Source: DASWIG01 sp036397835
GTDB lineage: Bacteria; Acidobacteriota; Thermoanaerobaculia; Multivoradales; J023
Length of the DNA stretch: 16,620 nucleotides
Assembly (NCBI GenBank): GCA_036397835.1
Contig: DASWIG010000507.1
Location: 1-16,620 of the forward strand
Direction: 5' to 3'
In this document: positions 6,066-12,959 of the stretch, piece after piece
How positions within the stretch are numbered: the stretch's first letter is position 1
Layout: each line of letters opens with the position of its first letter
Made by a program: the position numbers and the translations under genes
The notes under the pieces: generated by a model
What the model was told of the DNA's origin: nothing
Seen by the model: the letters and a program-made list of their open reading frames with translations, nothing else
Databases searched by the model: none

Positions 6066-8297
6066 GTGCGCGATCGCGTCTTCGTCGTCCTCCTGCTCGT
6101 CGTCTTGCTGCCAGGCGCCGCGGCGCCGGCGCCCGAGAAAACGCTCACCATCGAAGCGATCTGCGACGACGCCTTCGCGCCGCCGGCGCCGGAGCAGACG
6201 CGCTGGATCGCCGGCGGACGCCTGACCTACCTCCTGGAACAGAAGGCTGGGACCGAGGACGAAGGCGAGGACGACGAGGACGGCGATCGTCCGCGCGACC
6301 TCTGGGTACACGACCCGGCCACCGGCGAGCGGCGGATCCTGGTGCCGGCCGACGAGATGCGCCGCCTGGCGCCGTCGCCCGAGCAGGCCGGCGTCTCCGA
6401 GCGCGAGCGCACCCGCCGCACGCGCTTCGCGGTCGCCTCCTACCGGGTCGCGCCCGACGGCCGCCGGATCCTCTTCACCAGCTCCGGCAAGCTCTGGCTC
6501 TACGACCCGGAGAGCGGCACCGCCGAGCCGCGGGCGCCCGATCGCGAGGGAGTGCGCGATCCCAAATTCTCCCCCGACGGCGCCTGGATCTCGTACGTGG
6601 CCGACCACGACCTGTGGCTGGTGCCCGTCGACGGCGGCGACGAGAAACGGCTCACGAGCGGCGGCCACGAGCTGCTGCTCCACGGCGACCTCGACTGGGT
6701 CTACCCCGAAGAATTCGGCGTGCGCACCGGCTACCACTGGTCGCCCGACAGCCGCCACGTGGCCTTCCTGGAGATGGACGAGAGCCCGGTGCCGACCTAT
6801 CCCCTCCCGGATCTGCTCGACTGGCAGCCGACGCTGGACCTCCAGCGCTACCCCAAGGCGGGGGACCCGAACCCCAAGGTGCGGGTAGGCGTCGTCGAGG
6901 TCGCGAGCGGGCGCGTCGCCTGGCTCGACCGCTTCGCCGAATACGTGCCGCGCGTCGCCTGGGCCGACGGCGAGAACCTCGCCGTGCAGCTCCTCAACCG
7001 CGGCCAGGACGACCTCGAGCTGGTGCTCGCCGATCCGGCCACCGGCCGTTCGCGCTCCCTCTTCCGCGAGCGCGACGAGCACTGGGTGGACGTGACCGAC
7101 GACCTGACCTTTCTCGAAGACGGCCGCCGTTTCCTGTGGACGTCGGAGCGCACCGGCTTGCGTCACCTCTACCTCCACGACCGCGACGGCAAGCTCGTGC
7201 GGGCGCTGACCTCCGGCGAGCACGAGGTCGGCGGCGTCGCCGGCGTCGACGAGGACGGCGGCTGGGTCTACTACACGTCCAACGAGGACAACCTCCTCGG
7301 CCAGGACCTCTACCGCGTGCGCCTCGATGGCTCCGGCAAGGAGCGGCTCACCCGCGAGAAAGGCACCCACCGGATCGACATGAGCCCTGAGGCGACCGCC
7401 TACGTCGACGCCTTCTCCTCGCTCGAGCTCGCCGAGGTCGGCCGCCGCACCGTGGTCGACCTGGCCTCGGGCCGCGCCACCGAGATCCACCGCGAGCGCG
7501 ACGTCGCCGCCGAATTCGACCTGGTTCAGCCGCGGCTTTCGGAGCTTCGGGCGCCCGACGGCGCCTTGATCCGTCTGCTGACGATGGCGCCGCGCGAGAT
7601 CGCCGCGGGGGAGCGGCTGCCGGTGGTCGTCTACGTCTACGGCATGGCGGGCTTCCCCACCGTCCGCGACGCCTGGAGCCCGTCGCGCCGCAACCTCTTC
7701 CACCAGCTCCTGGTGCAGCGCGGCTACGTCGTCGTCCACGTCGACGACCGCTCCTCGTCGCTGCCCGGGCACAGGTACGCCGTCCTCGCCGACCACGCCG
7801 TCGGCCCGGTGGCGGCGGCCGACCACCGCCTCGCGGTCGAGCAGCTTCGCTCGCTGCCCTACGTGGACGGCGAGCGCATCGCGGTCTGGGGGTGGAGCGG
7901 CGGCGGCTTCACCACCGCCTACCACATGGCGCGCAGCGGCGGCCTCTTCCGGGTGGGGATCGCCGGCGCCCCGGTGACCGACTGGCACCTCTACGACTCG
8001 ATCTACACCGAGCGCTACATGGGCCTGCCCGAGGACGATCCGGAGGCTTACGAGCGCACCTCGGCGGTGGCCGGCGCCGCCGGCCTCGAGGGCCGCCTGC
8101 TGCTGATCCACGGCACCCACGACGACAACGTCCACCCGCAGAACACGCTCAAGATGGCTGACGCGCTCATCCGGGCGCGCAAGCAGTTCGACCTCATGCT
8201 CTACCCCAACAAGACCCATGGCATCAGCGGCGAGGGCCCCAACGTCCACCTCTACACGCTGATCTTCGACTACCTCGAGCGTCATCTGCGGCGGTGA
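6066..8297 (+). CDS. Exported S9-family prolyl oligopeptidase, dipeptidyl-peptidase-IV type
   Basis: Serine peptidase expected to release N-terminal Xaa-Pro dipeptides from peptides in the periplasm or outside the cell; 743 aa, normal for the family. GTG 6066 is preceded by GGGGAG (6051-6056, 9 bases away) and begins a signal peptide (MRDRVF, then a Val/Leu core, LPGAAAPA, cleavage probably near residue 20-25). Residues to about 480 are the beta-propeller, with WD-like SPDG/SPDS motifs and the DWVYPEEF segment whose paired Glu residues match the substrate amino-terminus anchor of DPP-IV. The C-terminal alpha/beta-hydrolase part contains Ser611 in GWSGGG (family usually GWSYGG), Asp686 in HGTHDDNVH, and His718 in NKTHGISG, a complete triad. 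An acidic loop (TEDEGEDDEDGD) at about residues 63-75 is unusual. It is 17 bases from the kinase-cNMP gene, so cotranscription is likely. Exact specificity is unproven. Confidence 0.94.
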   Translation: MRDRVFVVLLLVVLLPGAAAPAPEKTLTIEAICDDAFAPPAPEQTRWIAGGRLTYLLEQKAGTEDEGEDDEDGDRPRDLWVHDPATGERRILVPADEMRRLAPSPEQAGVSERERTRRTRFAVASYRVAPDGRRILFTSSGKLWLYDPESGTAEPRAPDREGVRDPKFSPDGAWISYVADHDLWLVPVDGGDEKRLTSGGHELLLHGDLDWVYPEEFGVRTGYHWSPDSRHVAFLEMDESPVPTYPLPDLLDWQPTLDLQRYPKAGDPNPKVRVGVVEVASGRVAWLDRFAEYVPRVAWADGENLAVQLLNRGQDDLELVLADPATGRSRSLFRERDEHWVDVTDDLTFLEDGRRFLWTSERTGLRHLYLHDRDGKLVRALTSGEHEVGGVAGVDEDGGWVYYTSNEDNLLGQDLYRVRLDGSGKERLTREKGTHRIDMSPEATAYVDAFSSLELAEVGRRTVVDLASGRATEIHRERDVAAEFDLVQPRLSELRAPDGALIRLLTMAPREIAAGERLPVVVYVYGMAGFPTVRDAWSPSRRNLFHQLLVQRGYVVVHVDDRSSSLPGHRYAVLADHAVGPVAAADHRLAVEQLRSLPYVDGERIAVWGWSGGGFTTAYHMARSGGLFRVGIAGAPVTDWHLYDSIYTERYMGLPEDDPEAYERTSAVAGAAGLEGRLLLIHGTHDDNVHPQNTLKMADALIRARKQFDLMLYPNKTHGISGEGPNVHLYTLIFDYLERHLRR

Positions 8298-8319
8298 CGC
8301 CCTGTGCTAGGGTCTCACC

Positions 8320-8336
8320 GGTAGGATCGTTCTACC
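8320..8336 (+). terminator. Possible weak intrinsic terminator after the peptidase gene
   Basis: GGTAG (8320-8324) pairs with CTACC (8332-8336), extendable by a G-T and an A-T pair around a TCG loop, followed by TTCTTCCTC. It starts 22 bases after the peptidase stop codon. The stem is short and the tail only partly T-rich, so the call is tentative. TGCTAGGGT at 8305-8313 resembles an extended -10 and could instead mark the start of the next transcript. Confidence 0.3.
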
Positions 8337-8393
8337 TTCTTCCTCAGCGACACCTGCTCGTGCCGCGCACCGGGGCGCGGCGGAGATCCGCGA

Positions 8394-9473
8394 ATGAAAA
8401 GCAGCGACATGAAGAACATCGTCCACGTGGTCGGGACCGGAACGATCGGCGAGCCGCTGATCGGCCTCTTTACGGACTTCCACGACAAGTTCGAGATCGA
8501 CGAGGTCACCTTCCACAAGCGCACGCCCCTCGAGCACGACCGCTCCCGCATCCATCACCTGATGCAGCGCGGCGCCAAGCTGGCCACCGACGACGACCGC
8601 CGCGCCGACTTCGAGCGGATGGGCCACCCGGTCTCCTACGGCGCCGACGAGGCCCTCGAGCGCGCCACCGTGGTGATCGACTGCACGCCGGTCGGCAACA
8701 AGATGAAGGAGCAGTACTATTCGGCGCTCCAGGGCCCCAAAGGCTTCCTCGCCCAGGGCAGCGAGTTCGGTTTCGGCAAGCCCTACGCCCGCGGCGTCAA
8801 CGACGAGACGCTGGTCGCCGGCGAGGACCGCTTCGTCCAGATCGTCTCCTGCAACACCCACAACATCACCACCCTGGTCAAGACCCTGGGCCAGGACGAC
8901 GCCGGGACCTTCGCCCTCGAGAGCGCCCATTTCGTGTGCATGCGGCGGGCCAACGACATCACCCAGGTCGAGGGCTTCATCCCGGCCCCCAGCGTGGGCA
9001 AGCACGACGACCCGGAGTTCGGCACCCACCACGCCCGCGACGCCCACGGCGTGTTCCTGACAATGGGCCTCGACCTCGACCTCTTCTCGAGCGCCGTCAA
9101 GCTCAACTCGCAGTACATGCACTCGATCTGGTTCAACCTGAAGATGACGCGCGACATCACCATGGAGGAGGTCCAGCGGCGCCTCGACGCCAACCGGCGC
9201 GTGGCCCAGACCGGCAAGCGCCACGCCAACCTGATCTTCAGCTTCGGGCGCGACCACGGCTACTACGGCCGCATCCTGTCGCAGACCGTGGTGGTCAAGC
9301 CCACCCTGGCGCTGCGCCGCGGCCGCGAGCTCTACGGCTTCTGCTTCACGCCGCAGGACGGCAACTCGCTGCTCTCCTCGGTGGCGGCGGCGCTGTGGCT
9401 CATGGATCCCGACTGGGACAACGTCAGCCGCCGCCTGCAACCGATCCGCCGCTGGCTCTACACCGAGATCTGA
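8394..9473 (+). CDS. Archaeal-type (type II) glyceraldehyde-3-phosphate dehydrogenase-like protein
   Basis: 359 aa, close to the length of archaeal GAPDH. ATG 8394 has GGAG at 8382-8385, 8 bases upstream; a second ATG at 8409 is possible. The N-terminus is a Rossmann nucleotide-binding fold (VVGTGTIGEPL). Later segments align by eye to type II GAPDH: VVIDCTPVGNK (archaeal VVDCTPxG), FLAQGSEF, then VSCNTHNI around Cys153, the position of the catalytic Cys in archaeal VSCNTTGL, and GLDLDLFSSAVKLNSQYMHSI, comparable to the archaeal region around MHVH. The nucleophile is therefore kept, but the Thr-Gly after it is His-Asn, so substrate or role may differ. Family membership is confident at fold level; glycolytic or gluconeogenic oxidation of glyceraldehyde 3-phosphate is only a hypothesis. 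The methyltransferase gene starts 24 bases downstream, so cotranscription is possible. Codon use matches the neighbours. Confidence 0.75.
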   Translation: MKSSDMKNIVHVVGTGTIGEPLIGLFTDFHDKFEIDEVTFHKRTPLEHDRSRIHHLMQRGAKLATDDDRRADFERMGHPVSYGADEALERATVVIDCTPVGNKMKEQYYSALQGPKGFLAQGSEFGFGKPYARGVNDETLVAGEDRFVQIVSCNTHNITTLVKTLGQDDAGTFALESAHFVCMRRANDITQVEGFIPAPSVGKHDDPEFGTHHARDAHGVFLTMGLDLDLFSSAVKLNSQYMHSIWFNLKMTRDITMEEVQRRLDANRRVAQTGKRHANLIFSFGRDHGYYGRILSQTVVVKPTLALRRGRELYGFCFTPQDGNSLLSSVAAALWLMDPDWDNVSRRLQPIRRWLYTEI

Positions 9474-9497
9474 GCCGCCGAGCTCCGAGACGCCATC

Positions 9498-10883
9498 GTG
9501 CCGAAGAACAGGCGCCAGGACGACTCCCGCCGCCCCCGCCGGCCGGCGCCTCCGGGGCCGCGCGAGCCACGCGAGCCCCGGACGCCGACCGGCCTGCGCC
9601 TCGTCGACCTCGACGAGATCGAGCTCACCGTCGACCAGATCGTGGACGGCGGCGAAGGCCTGGGGCGCTTCGAGGGCATCCCGATCTTCGTGCCGCGCTC
9701 GGCCCCCGGCGACCGCGTGCGGGCACGGCTGACCGATCGCCGGCCGGACTACGGGCGGGCGGAGGTCGTCGAGCTCCTGGAGCCGGGCCCCGGCCGCCGC
9801 CCGCCGCCGTGCCCCTTCTTCGAGCGCTGCGGCGGCTGCGACCTCCAGCACCTCGACCAGGAGCACCAGCTCCGCTTCAAGGCCGCGGCGGTGCGCGAGA
9901 CCCTGGCGCGTCTCGGCGGCGTCGAGATGCCGGCCCAGGTCGCGATCGTCGCCGGCGACGTCTGGGGCTACCGCCTGCGCGCCCAGCTCCACGTCGGCTG
10001 GAGCGAGCGCGGGCGCCAGGTGGGCTACTTCGCCCGCGGCAGCCACGACCTGGTGGCGGTCGACCGCTGCCCGATCCTGGTCGGCGAATTGGAGCGCGAG
10101 CTGCCGCGGCTGCCGGAAGCCTTGCGCCACGTCGAGCACCGCCGGATCGACGTGGCGGCCGGCGACGGCGAGGCGTGGACGGTGGCGCCCCTCGTCCCCG
10201 GCCTGCCGCACGGCGAGGTGACGGCGCAGGTCGGCGAGACCACCTACGCCTACGACGCGCGCTGCTTCTTCCAGGGCCACCGCCAGCTCCTGCCTGCCCT
10301 CGTCGAGCACGCGGTGGGCGACGGCGGGGGCGAGCTCGCCCTTGACCTCTACGCCGGCGTCGGCCTCTTCGCGCTGCCGCTCGCCCGCCGCCACGCGCGG
10401 GTGATCGCGGTCGAGGGCGACCGGATCGCGGCGCGCTACGCGCGCACCAACGCCCGCCGCAACAAGCTCGCCAACGTCGAAGTCGAAGCGACGGCGGTCG
10501 ACGGCTGGCTGCGTCGCCCGGGGAACTGGGAGCTGGCGCCGTCGCGGGTGGTGGTCGATCCGCCGCGCGGCGGGCTCTCGTCGCCGCTCAGGCGTTGGCT
10601 CGCCGAGCGTCGTCCGGCGCGCCTGACCTACGTCTCGTGCCACGCGGCGACCCTGGCGCGCGACCTGCGCGCGCTTACCCGCGCCTTCCGCGTCGACCGC
10701 ATCGCGCTGCTCGACCTCTTCCCGCAGACCGGGCACATGGAAGTCGTCGTGCAGATGTCCGATGCGGACCGCGACCCGCCCAAATCCTCCCCCCCAACCC
10801 CCTCCAAGATACCCCCCTTTGAAAAAGGGGGGCAGGGGGGATTTCCTCAGACCGCGGCGGCGCAGGACTCGCAGACGCCGTAG
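9498..10883 (+). CDS. rlmD: Fe-S 23S rRNA/tRNA uracil-5-methyltransferase, RlmD/TrmA family
   Basis: SAM-dependent enzyme that makes 5-methyluridine in RNA; RlmD (23S rRNA U1939 in E. coli) is the likeliest member, but RlmC or TrmA-type specificity cannot be excluded. GTG 9498 gives 461 aa with a basic, Pro/Arg-rich N-terminus, then a TRAM domain (about 37-90). The 4Fe-4S ligands are Cys105, Cys111 and Cys114 (CPFFERCGGC) and Cys191 (DRCPIL). The methyltransferase domain shows DLYAGVGLFALPLA (SAM site), VVVDPPRGG, catalytic Cys381 in YVSCHAAT (usually YVSCNPAT) and general base Glu415 in GHMEVV. The conserved fold ends near residue 420. The last 40 residues are translated from a C/G-run palindromic repeat and from the antisense of the convergent Fur gene, with which the frame overlaps by 37 bases. 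This tail is probably a by-product of losing the original stop codon. No strong Shine-Dalgarno is seen. Confidence 0.9.
   Translation: MPKNRRQDDSRRPRRPAPPGPREPREPRTPTGLRLVDLDEIELTVDQIVDGGEGLGRFEGIPIFVPRSAPGDRVRARLTDRRPDYGRAEVVELLEPGPGRRPPPCPFFERCGGCDLQHLDQEHQLRFKAAAVRETLARLGGVEMPAQVAIVAGDVWGYRLRAQLHVGWSERGRQVGYFARGSHDLVAVDRCPILVGELERELPRLPEALRHVEHRRIDVAAGDGEAWTVAPLVPGLPHGEVTAQVGETTYAYDARCFFQGHRQLLPALVEHAVGDGGGELALDLYAGVGLFALPLARRHARVIAVEGDRIAARYARTNARRNKLANVEVEATAVDGWLRRPGNWELAPSRVVVDPPRGGLSSPLRRWLAERRPARLTYVSCHAATLARDLRALTRAFRVDRIALLDLFPQTGHMEVVVQMSDADRDPPKSSPPTPSKIPPFEKGGQGGFPQTAAAQDSQTP
10781..10845. repeat. C/G-run palindromic repeat between convergent genes, possible bidirectional terminator
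   Basis: The core is a perfect hairpin: CCCCCCTTT (10812-10820), loop GAA, AAAGGGGGG (10824-10832). An outer arm starting AAATCC with C-runs (10782-10799) can pair with GGGGGGATTT (10835-10844). Sequences of this form (C-run, TTTGAAAAA, G-run, CA, G-run, ATTT) are familiar as dispersed intergenic repeats in many environmental bacteria. It sits at the junction of the convergent methyltransferase and Fur genes, inside the methyltransferase frame and two bases from the Fur stop codon. It could end transcription from both sides, although the T- and A-runs are short. Confidence 0.75.
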
Positions 10884-11254
10884 AGGATGATCTCGTGGGA
10901 CTCGACCTCGAAGCCCGCGGGGGAGATCGTCTCGACGCCGCCCGGGCAGGCGTCGACCTCGAAGACGCCGTCGCAGGTCCGGCAGTGGAAGTGGTGGTGG
11001 TGGTCCTTGCCGGCGACCTCGTAGCGGTCGGGCACGCCGGGCAGCCCCACCGAGCGCAGCCAGCCGCGCTCGACGAAGGCCTTGACGTTGCGGTAGACGG
11101 TGGCGATGCCGAGGCCCGGCTGGTCGCCCTGGGCCGCCGCCAGCACCTCCTGAGGGCTCAGCGGACGGTCGGCGCGTTCGAAGGCCCGGCGGATCGCCGC
11201 TCGCTGTTGGGTCCTCCGCTGCCGGGTCTTCCGCTGTTGGGTCTTCCGCTGCAC
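10847..11254 (-). CDS. Fur-family metal-responsive transcriptional regulator
   Basis: 135-aa DNA-binding regulator of the Fur/Zur/PerR family. It starts at GTG (11254-11252) and ends in TGA at 10849-10847. After a basic, repetitive N-terminus (residues 1-17) the winged helix follows, with RTQQRAAI and the recognition region GLGIATVYRNVKAF (about 47-60). The metal region is HHHHFHCRTC (85-94), with Cys91/Cys94 and Cys128/Cys131 (CESC) forming the usual structural zinc site; His120 lies in ESHEII. The DNA-binding-domain His that serves as a sensing-site ligand in E. coli Fur and PerR (H33 and H37) appears to be replaced by Arg30-Pro31, as in Zur-like members, while extra His residues occur at 87 and 90. 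Metal specificity is therefore not assigned. Its 3' end overlaps the methyltransferase frame by 37 bases, and it is divergent from the RDD-MoxR operon with 68 bases between. A Fur-box-like site lies in that gap. Confidence 0.92.
   Translation of the reverse strand: MQRKTQQRKTRQRRTQQRAAIRRAFERADRPLSPQEVLAAAQGDQPGLGIATVYRNVKAFVERGWLRSVGLPGVPDRYEVAGKDHHHHFHCRTCDGVFEVDACPGGVETISPAGFEVESHEIILYGVCESCAAAV
11204..11248 (-). repeat. Three tandem 15-base units in the Fur N-terminus
   Basis: Three consecutive units, CTGTTGGGTCCTCCG (11204-11218), CTGCCGGGTCTTCCG (11219-11233) and CTGTTGGGTCTTCCG (11234-11248), differ at only one to three positions. On the minus strand they encode three copies of a basic R-K/R-T-x-Q pentapeptide just before and into the first helix. 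The last copy (RTQQR) is the normal family motif, so the other two look like in-frame duplications that lengthen the tail. Confidence 0.88.
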
Positions 11255-11282
11255 GGCACCCTCGTCGCGCGATCCTACCTCA

Positions 11283-11295
11283 GGTTATCATTCTC
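11283..11295 (-). promoter_or_regulatory. Fur-box-like operator between fur and the RDD operon
   Basis: Read on the minus strand the sequence is GAGAATGATAACC. Two consecutive hexamers, GAGAAT and GATAAC, each match the Fur hexamer GATAAT at five of six positions; a third hexamer is not present. On the plus strand the same bases contain TATCAT (11286-11291), a five-of-six -10 box for the RDD gene, and TAGGAT on the minus strand (11277-11272) could be the -10 of the Fur gene. A bound Fur-type repressor would cover both. No good -35 is seen on either side. Confidence 0.4.
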
Positions 11296-11322
11296 CCCGA
11301 TCGGGAGGGACGAAGCGCCCGC

Positions 11323-12003
11323 ATGTTGGACACCACTCGTACCGTCGAGACCCCGGAAGGCGTCGAGCTCGGCCTGCGCCTCGCCGGTCCGGCGGTGCGC
11401 GCCTACGCCTGGGCGATCGACTTCGCCATCCGCATCGCAGCCTACACCGTGATGTCGATCCCGCTGGCCTTCTTCGGCCAGGTGGGCATGGGGATCTACC
11501 TGGTGCTGGTGTTCCTGGTGGAGTGGTTCTATCCGGTGTACTTCGAGGTCCACCGCGACGGCGCCACGCCGGGCAAACGCAGCCTCGGCATCCGGGTGCT
11601 GCACGACGACGGCACGCCGGTCTCCTGGGGCTCGTCGATGGTGCGCAACCTGGTGCGCTTCGCCGACCTGCTGCCGGTGGCCTACGGTTTCGGCCTCGCC
11701 TCGATGCTCATCCATCCCGATTTCAAGCGCCTCGGCGACCTCGCCGCCGGCACCCTGGTGGTACACCGGGTCGCCGACGGGCAGCCGGCGTCGATTCCTG
11801 AAGCTCCGCCGCGGCCTCCGGGGGCGGTCTTGACGCTGCCGGAGCAGCGCGCCATCCTGGAGTTCGCCGAGCGCCAGACCACCTGGTCGGCGCAACGCTC
11901 GGCGGAGCTCGCCACCCTGGCGCGTCCGCTCACCGGCCTGACCGGTTATGCCGGCCACGCGGCGCTGCTCGGCATCGCCAACTGGCTGGTCGGACGACGA
12001 TGA
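11323..12003 (+). CDS. RDD-family integral membrane protein
   Basis: 226 aa, first gene of a five-gene or longer membrane operon. ATG 11323 has GGGAGGGA at 11303-11310, a slightly long 12 bases upstream; part of this motif can pair with CTCCC at 11293-11297, which may limit access. The RDD domain covers about residues 15-150: RAYAWAIDFAIRIAAY carries the first Arg and Asp, followed by helices at about 25-45 and 48-70, the PGKRSLGIRV segment (about 87-97), VRNLVRFAD (about 108-116) and RLGDLAAGTLVV (about 138-149). The C-terminal 75 residues are Pro-rich, then mostly polar helix with a short hydrophobic end. Function of RDD proteins is poorly known; transport or sorting roles have been proposed. 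Its TGA overlaps the next ATG (ATGA). Confidence 0.9.
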   Translation: MLDTTRTVETPEGVELGLRLAGPAVRAYAWAIDFAIRIAAYTVMSIPLAFFGQVGMGIYLVLVFLVEWFYPVYFEVHRDGATPGKRSLGIRVLHDDGTPVSWGSSMVRNLVRFADLLPVAYGFGLASMLIHPDFKRLGDLAAGTLVVHRVADGQPASIPEAPPRPPGAVLTLPEQRAILEFAERQTTWSAQRSAELATLARPLTGLTGYAGHAALLGIANWLVGRR

Positions 12004-12959
12004 ACCGCGAAGCCTTCGAACGTCAATACCAGGACGACTGGAAACGCCTCGGCGAGCTCCTCGATCACCTCGAGAGGGTGAAGAAGAGCGATGTCTGCGG
12101 TGGTTTTCCGGAGCTTTATCGCCGCGTCTGCCACCAGTTGGCGCTGGTGCGCAGCCGCCTCTACGGCACCGACCTCGAGCAGCACCTCAACGGCCTGGTG
12201 CTGCGCGGCCACCACCAGCTCTACCGCCGCTCGGGCCCCACGTGGACGCAGGTCGCCGACTTTTTCGTCGCCGGCTTCCCGCGGCTGGTGCGCCGCGAGG
12301 CGCGGCTCGTGGGCGTCGCCGTGGCGTTGCTCTTCGGGCCGCTGCTGGCGATGGTCGCCGCGGTCGCGGCGCGGCCCGAGCTCGCGTATTCGGTGATCGA
12401 TCCCGCGACCGCGGCCGAGTACCAGTCGATGTACGATCCCGCGGACTCCATGGAGCGCGGCTCGCAGACCGACTTCTACATGTTCGGTTTCTACGTCTAC
12501 AACAACGTGTCGATCGCTTTCCAGACCTTCGCCGGCGGCATCCTCTTCGCCGTCGGCTCGATCGTCTACCTGGTGATCAACGGCGTGGTGATCGGCACGG
12601 TGGCCGGGCACATGGTGAACGTGGGCAACGGCGACGCCTTCTTCCCCTTCGTGGTGGGTCACGGCTCGTTCGAGCTGGTGGCGATCGCGCTGGCCGGCGC
12701 CAGCGGCCTCAAGCTGGGGCTGGCGCTCGCGGCGCCGGGCCGCCGCAGCCGCCGCGCCGCGCTGGTGGCCGCCGGGCGCGAGAGCATCCGCATGGTCTAC
12801 GGCATCTTCGGCATGCTGGTGCTCGCCGCGTTCGTGGAGGCTTTCTGGTCCTCGTCGACGGTCTTTCCGTCCACCGTCAAGTACGTGGCGGGCGGCGCGG
12901 GCTGGGTCGCGGTCGCCGCGTATTTCACGCTCGCGGGGAGGGACGGCCGTGCAGCTTGA
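12000..12959 (+). CDS. Stage II sporulation protein M (SpoIIM/DUF95)-like membrane protein
   Basis: 319 aa. ATG 12000 overlaps the RDD stop codon by four bases, so translation is probably coupled. A charged N-terminal helical region of about 100 residues precedes five probable membrane helices: about 101-123, 175-205, 215-240, 260-280 and 292-312. The segment YVYNNVSIAFQTFAGGILF with VINGVVIG and the FVVGHGSFELVAI segment is typical of the SpoIIM superfamily (NN...F..G...G, then HG..E). In Bacillus SpoIIM belongs to the DMP engulfment complex, but homologues in non-sporulating bacteria accompany MoxR genes, as here, and their job is unknown. Sporulation is not implied. Confidence 0.9.
   Translation: MNREAFERQYQDDWKRLGELLDHLERVKKSDVCGGFPELYRRVCHQLALVRSRLYGTDLEQHLNGLVLRGHHQLYRRSGPTWTQVADFFVAGFPRLVRREARLVGVAVALLFGPLLAMVAAVAARPELAYSVIDPATAAEYQSMYDPADSMERGSQTDFYMFGFYVYNNVSIAFQTFAGGILFAVGSIVYLVINGVVIGTVAGHMVNVGNGDAFFPFVVGHGSFELVAIALAGASGLKLGLALAAPGRRSRRAALVAAGRESIRMVYGIFGMLVLAAFVEAFWSSSTVFPSTVKYVAGGAGWVAVAAYFTLAGRDGRAA

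Noticed and set aside
5736..8285. Minus-strand open frame of 849 codons opposite the peptidase
   Set aside because: Antisense shadow with His/Val/Asp bias; the sense strand encodes a complete peptidase with signal peptide and catalytic triad.
8307..10736. Minus-strand open frame of 809 codons opposite the GAPDH-like and methyltransferase genes
   Set aside because: Spans two real genes and their gap; composition bias is explained by GC-rich third positions.
12000..12959. SpoIIM-like gene considered as evidence of sporulation
   Set aside because: SpoIIM/DUF95 homologues are widespread in non-sporulating bacteria with MoxR clusters; no other sporulation gene is present here.
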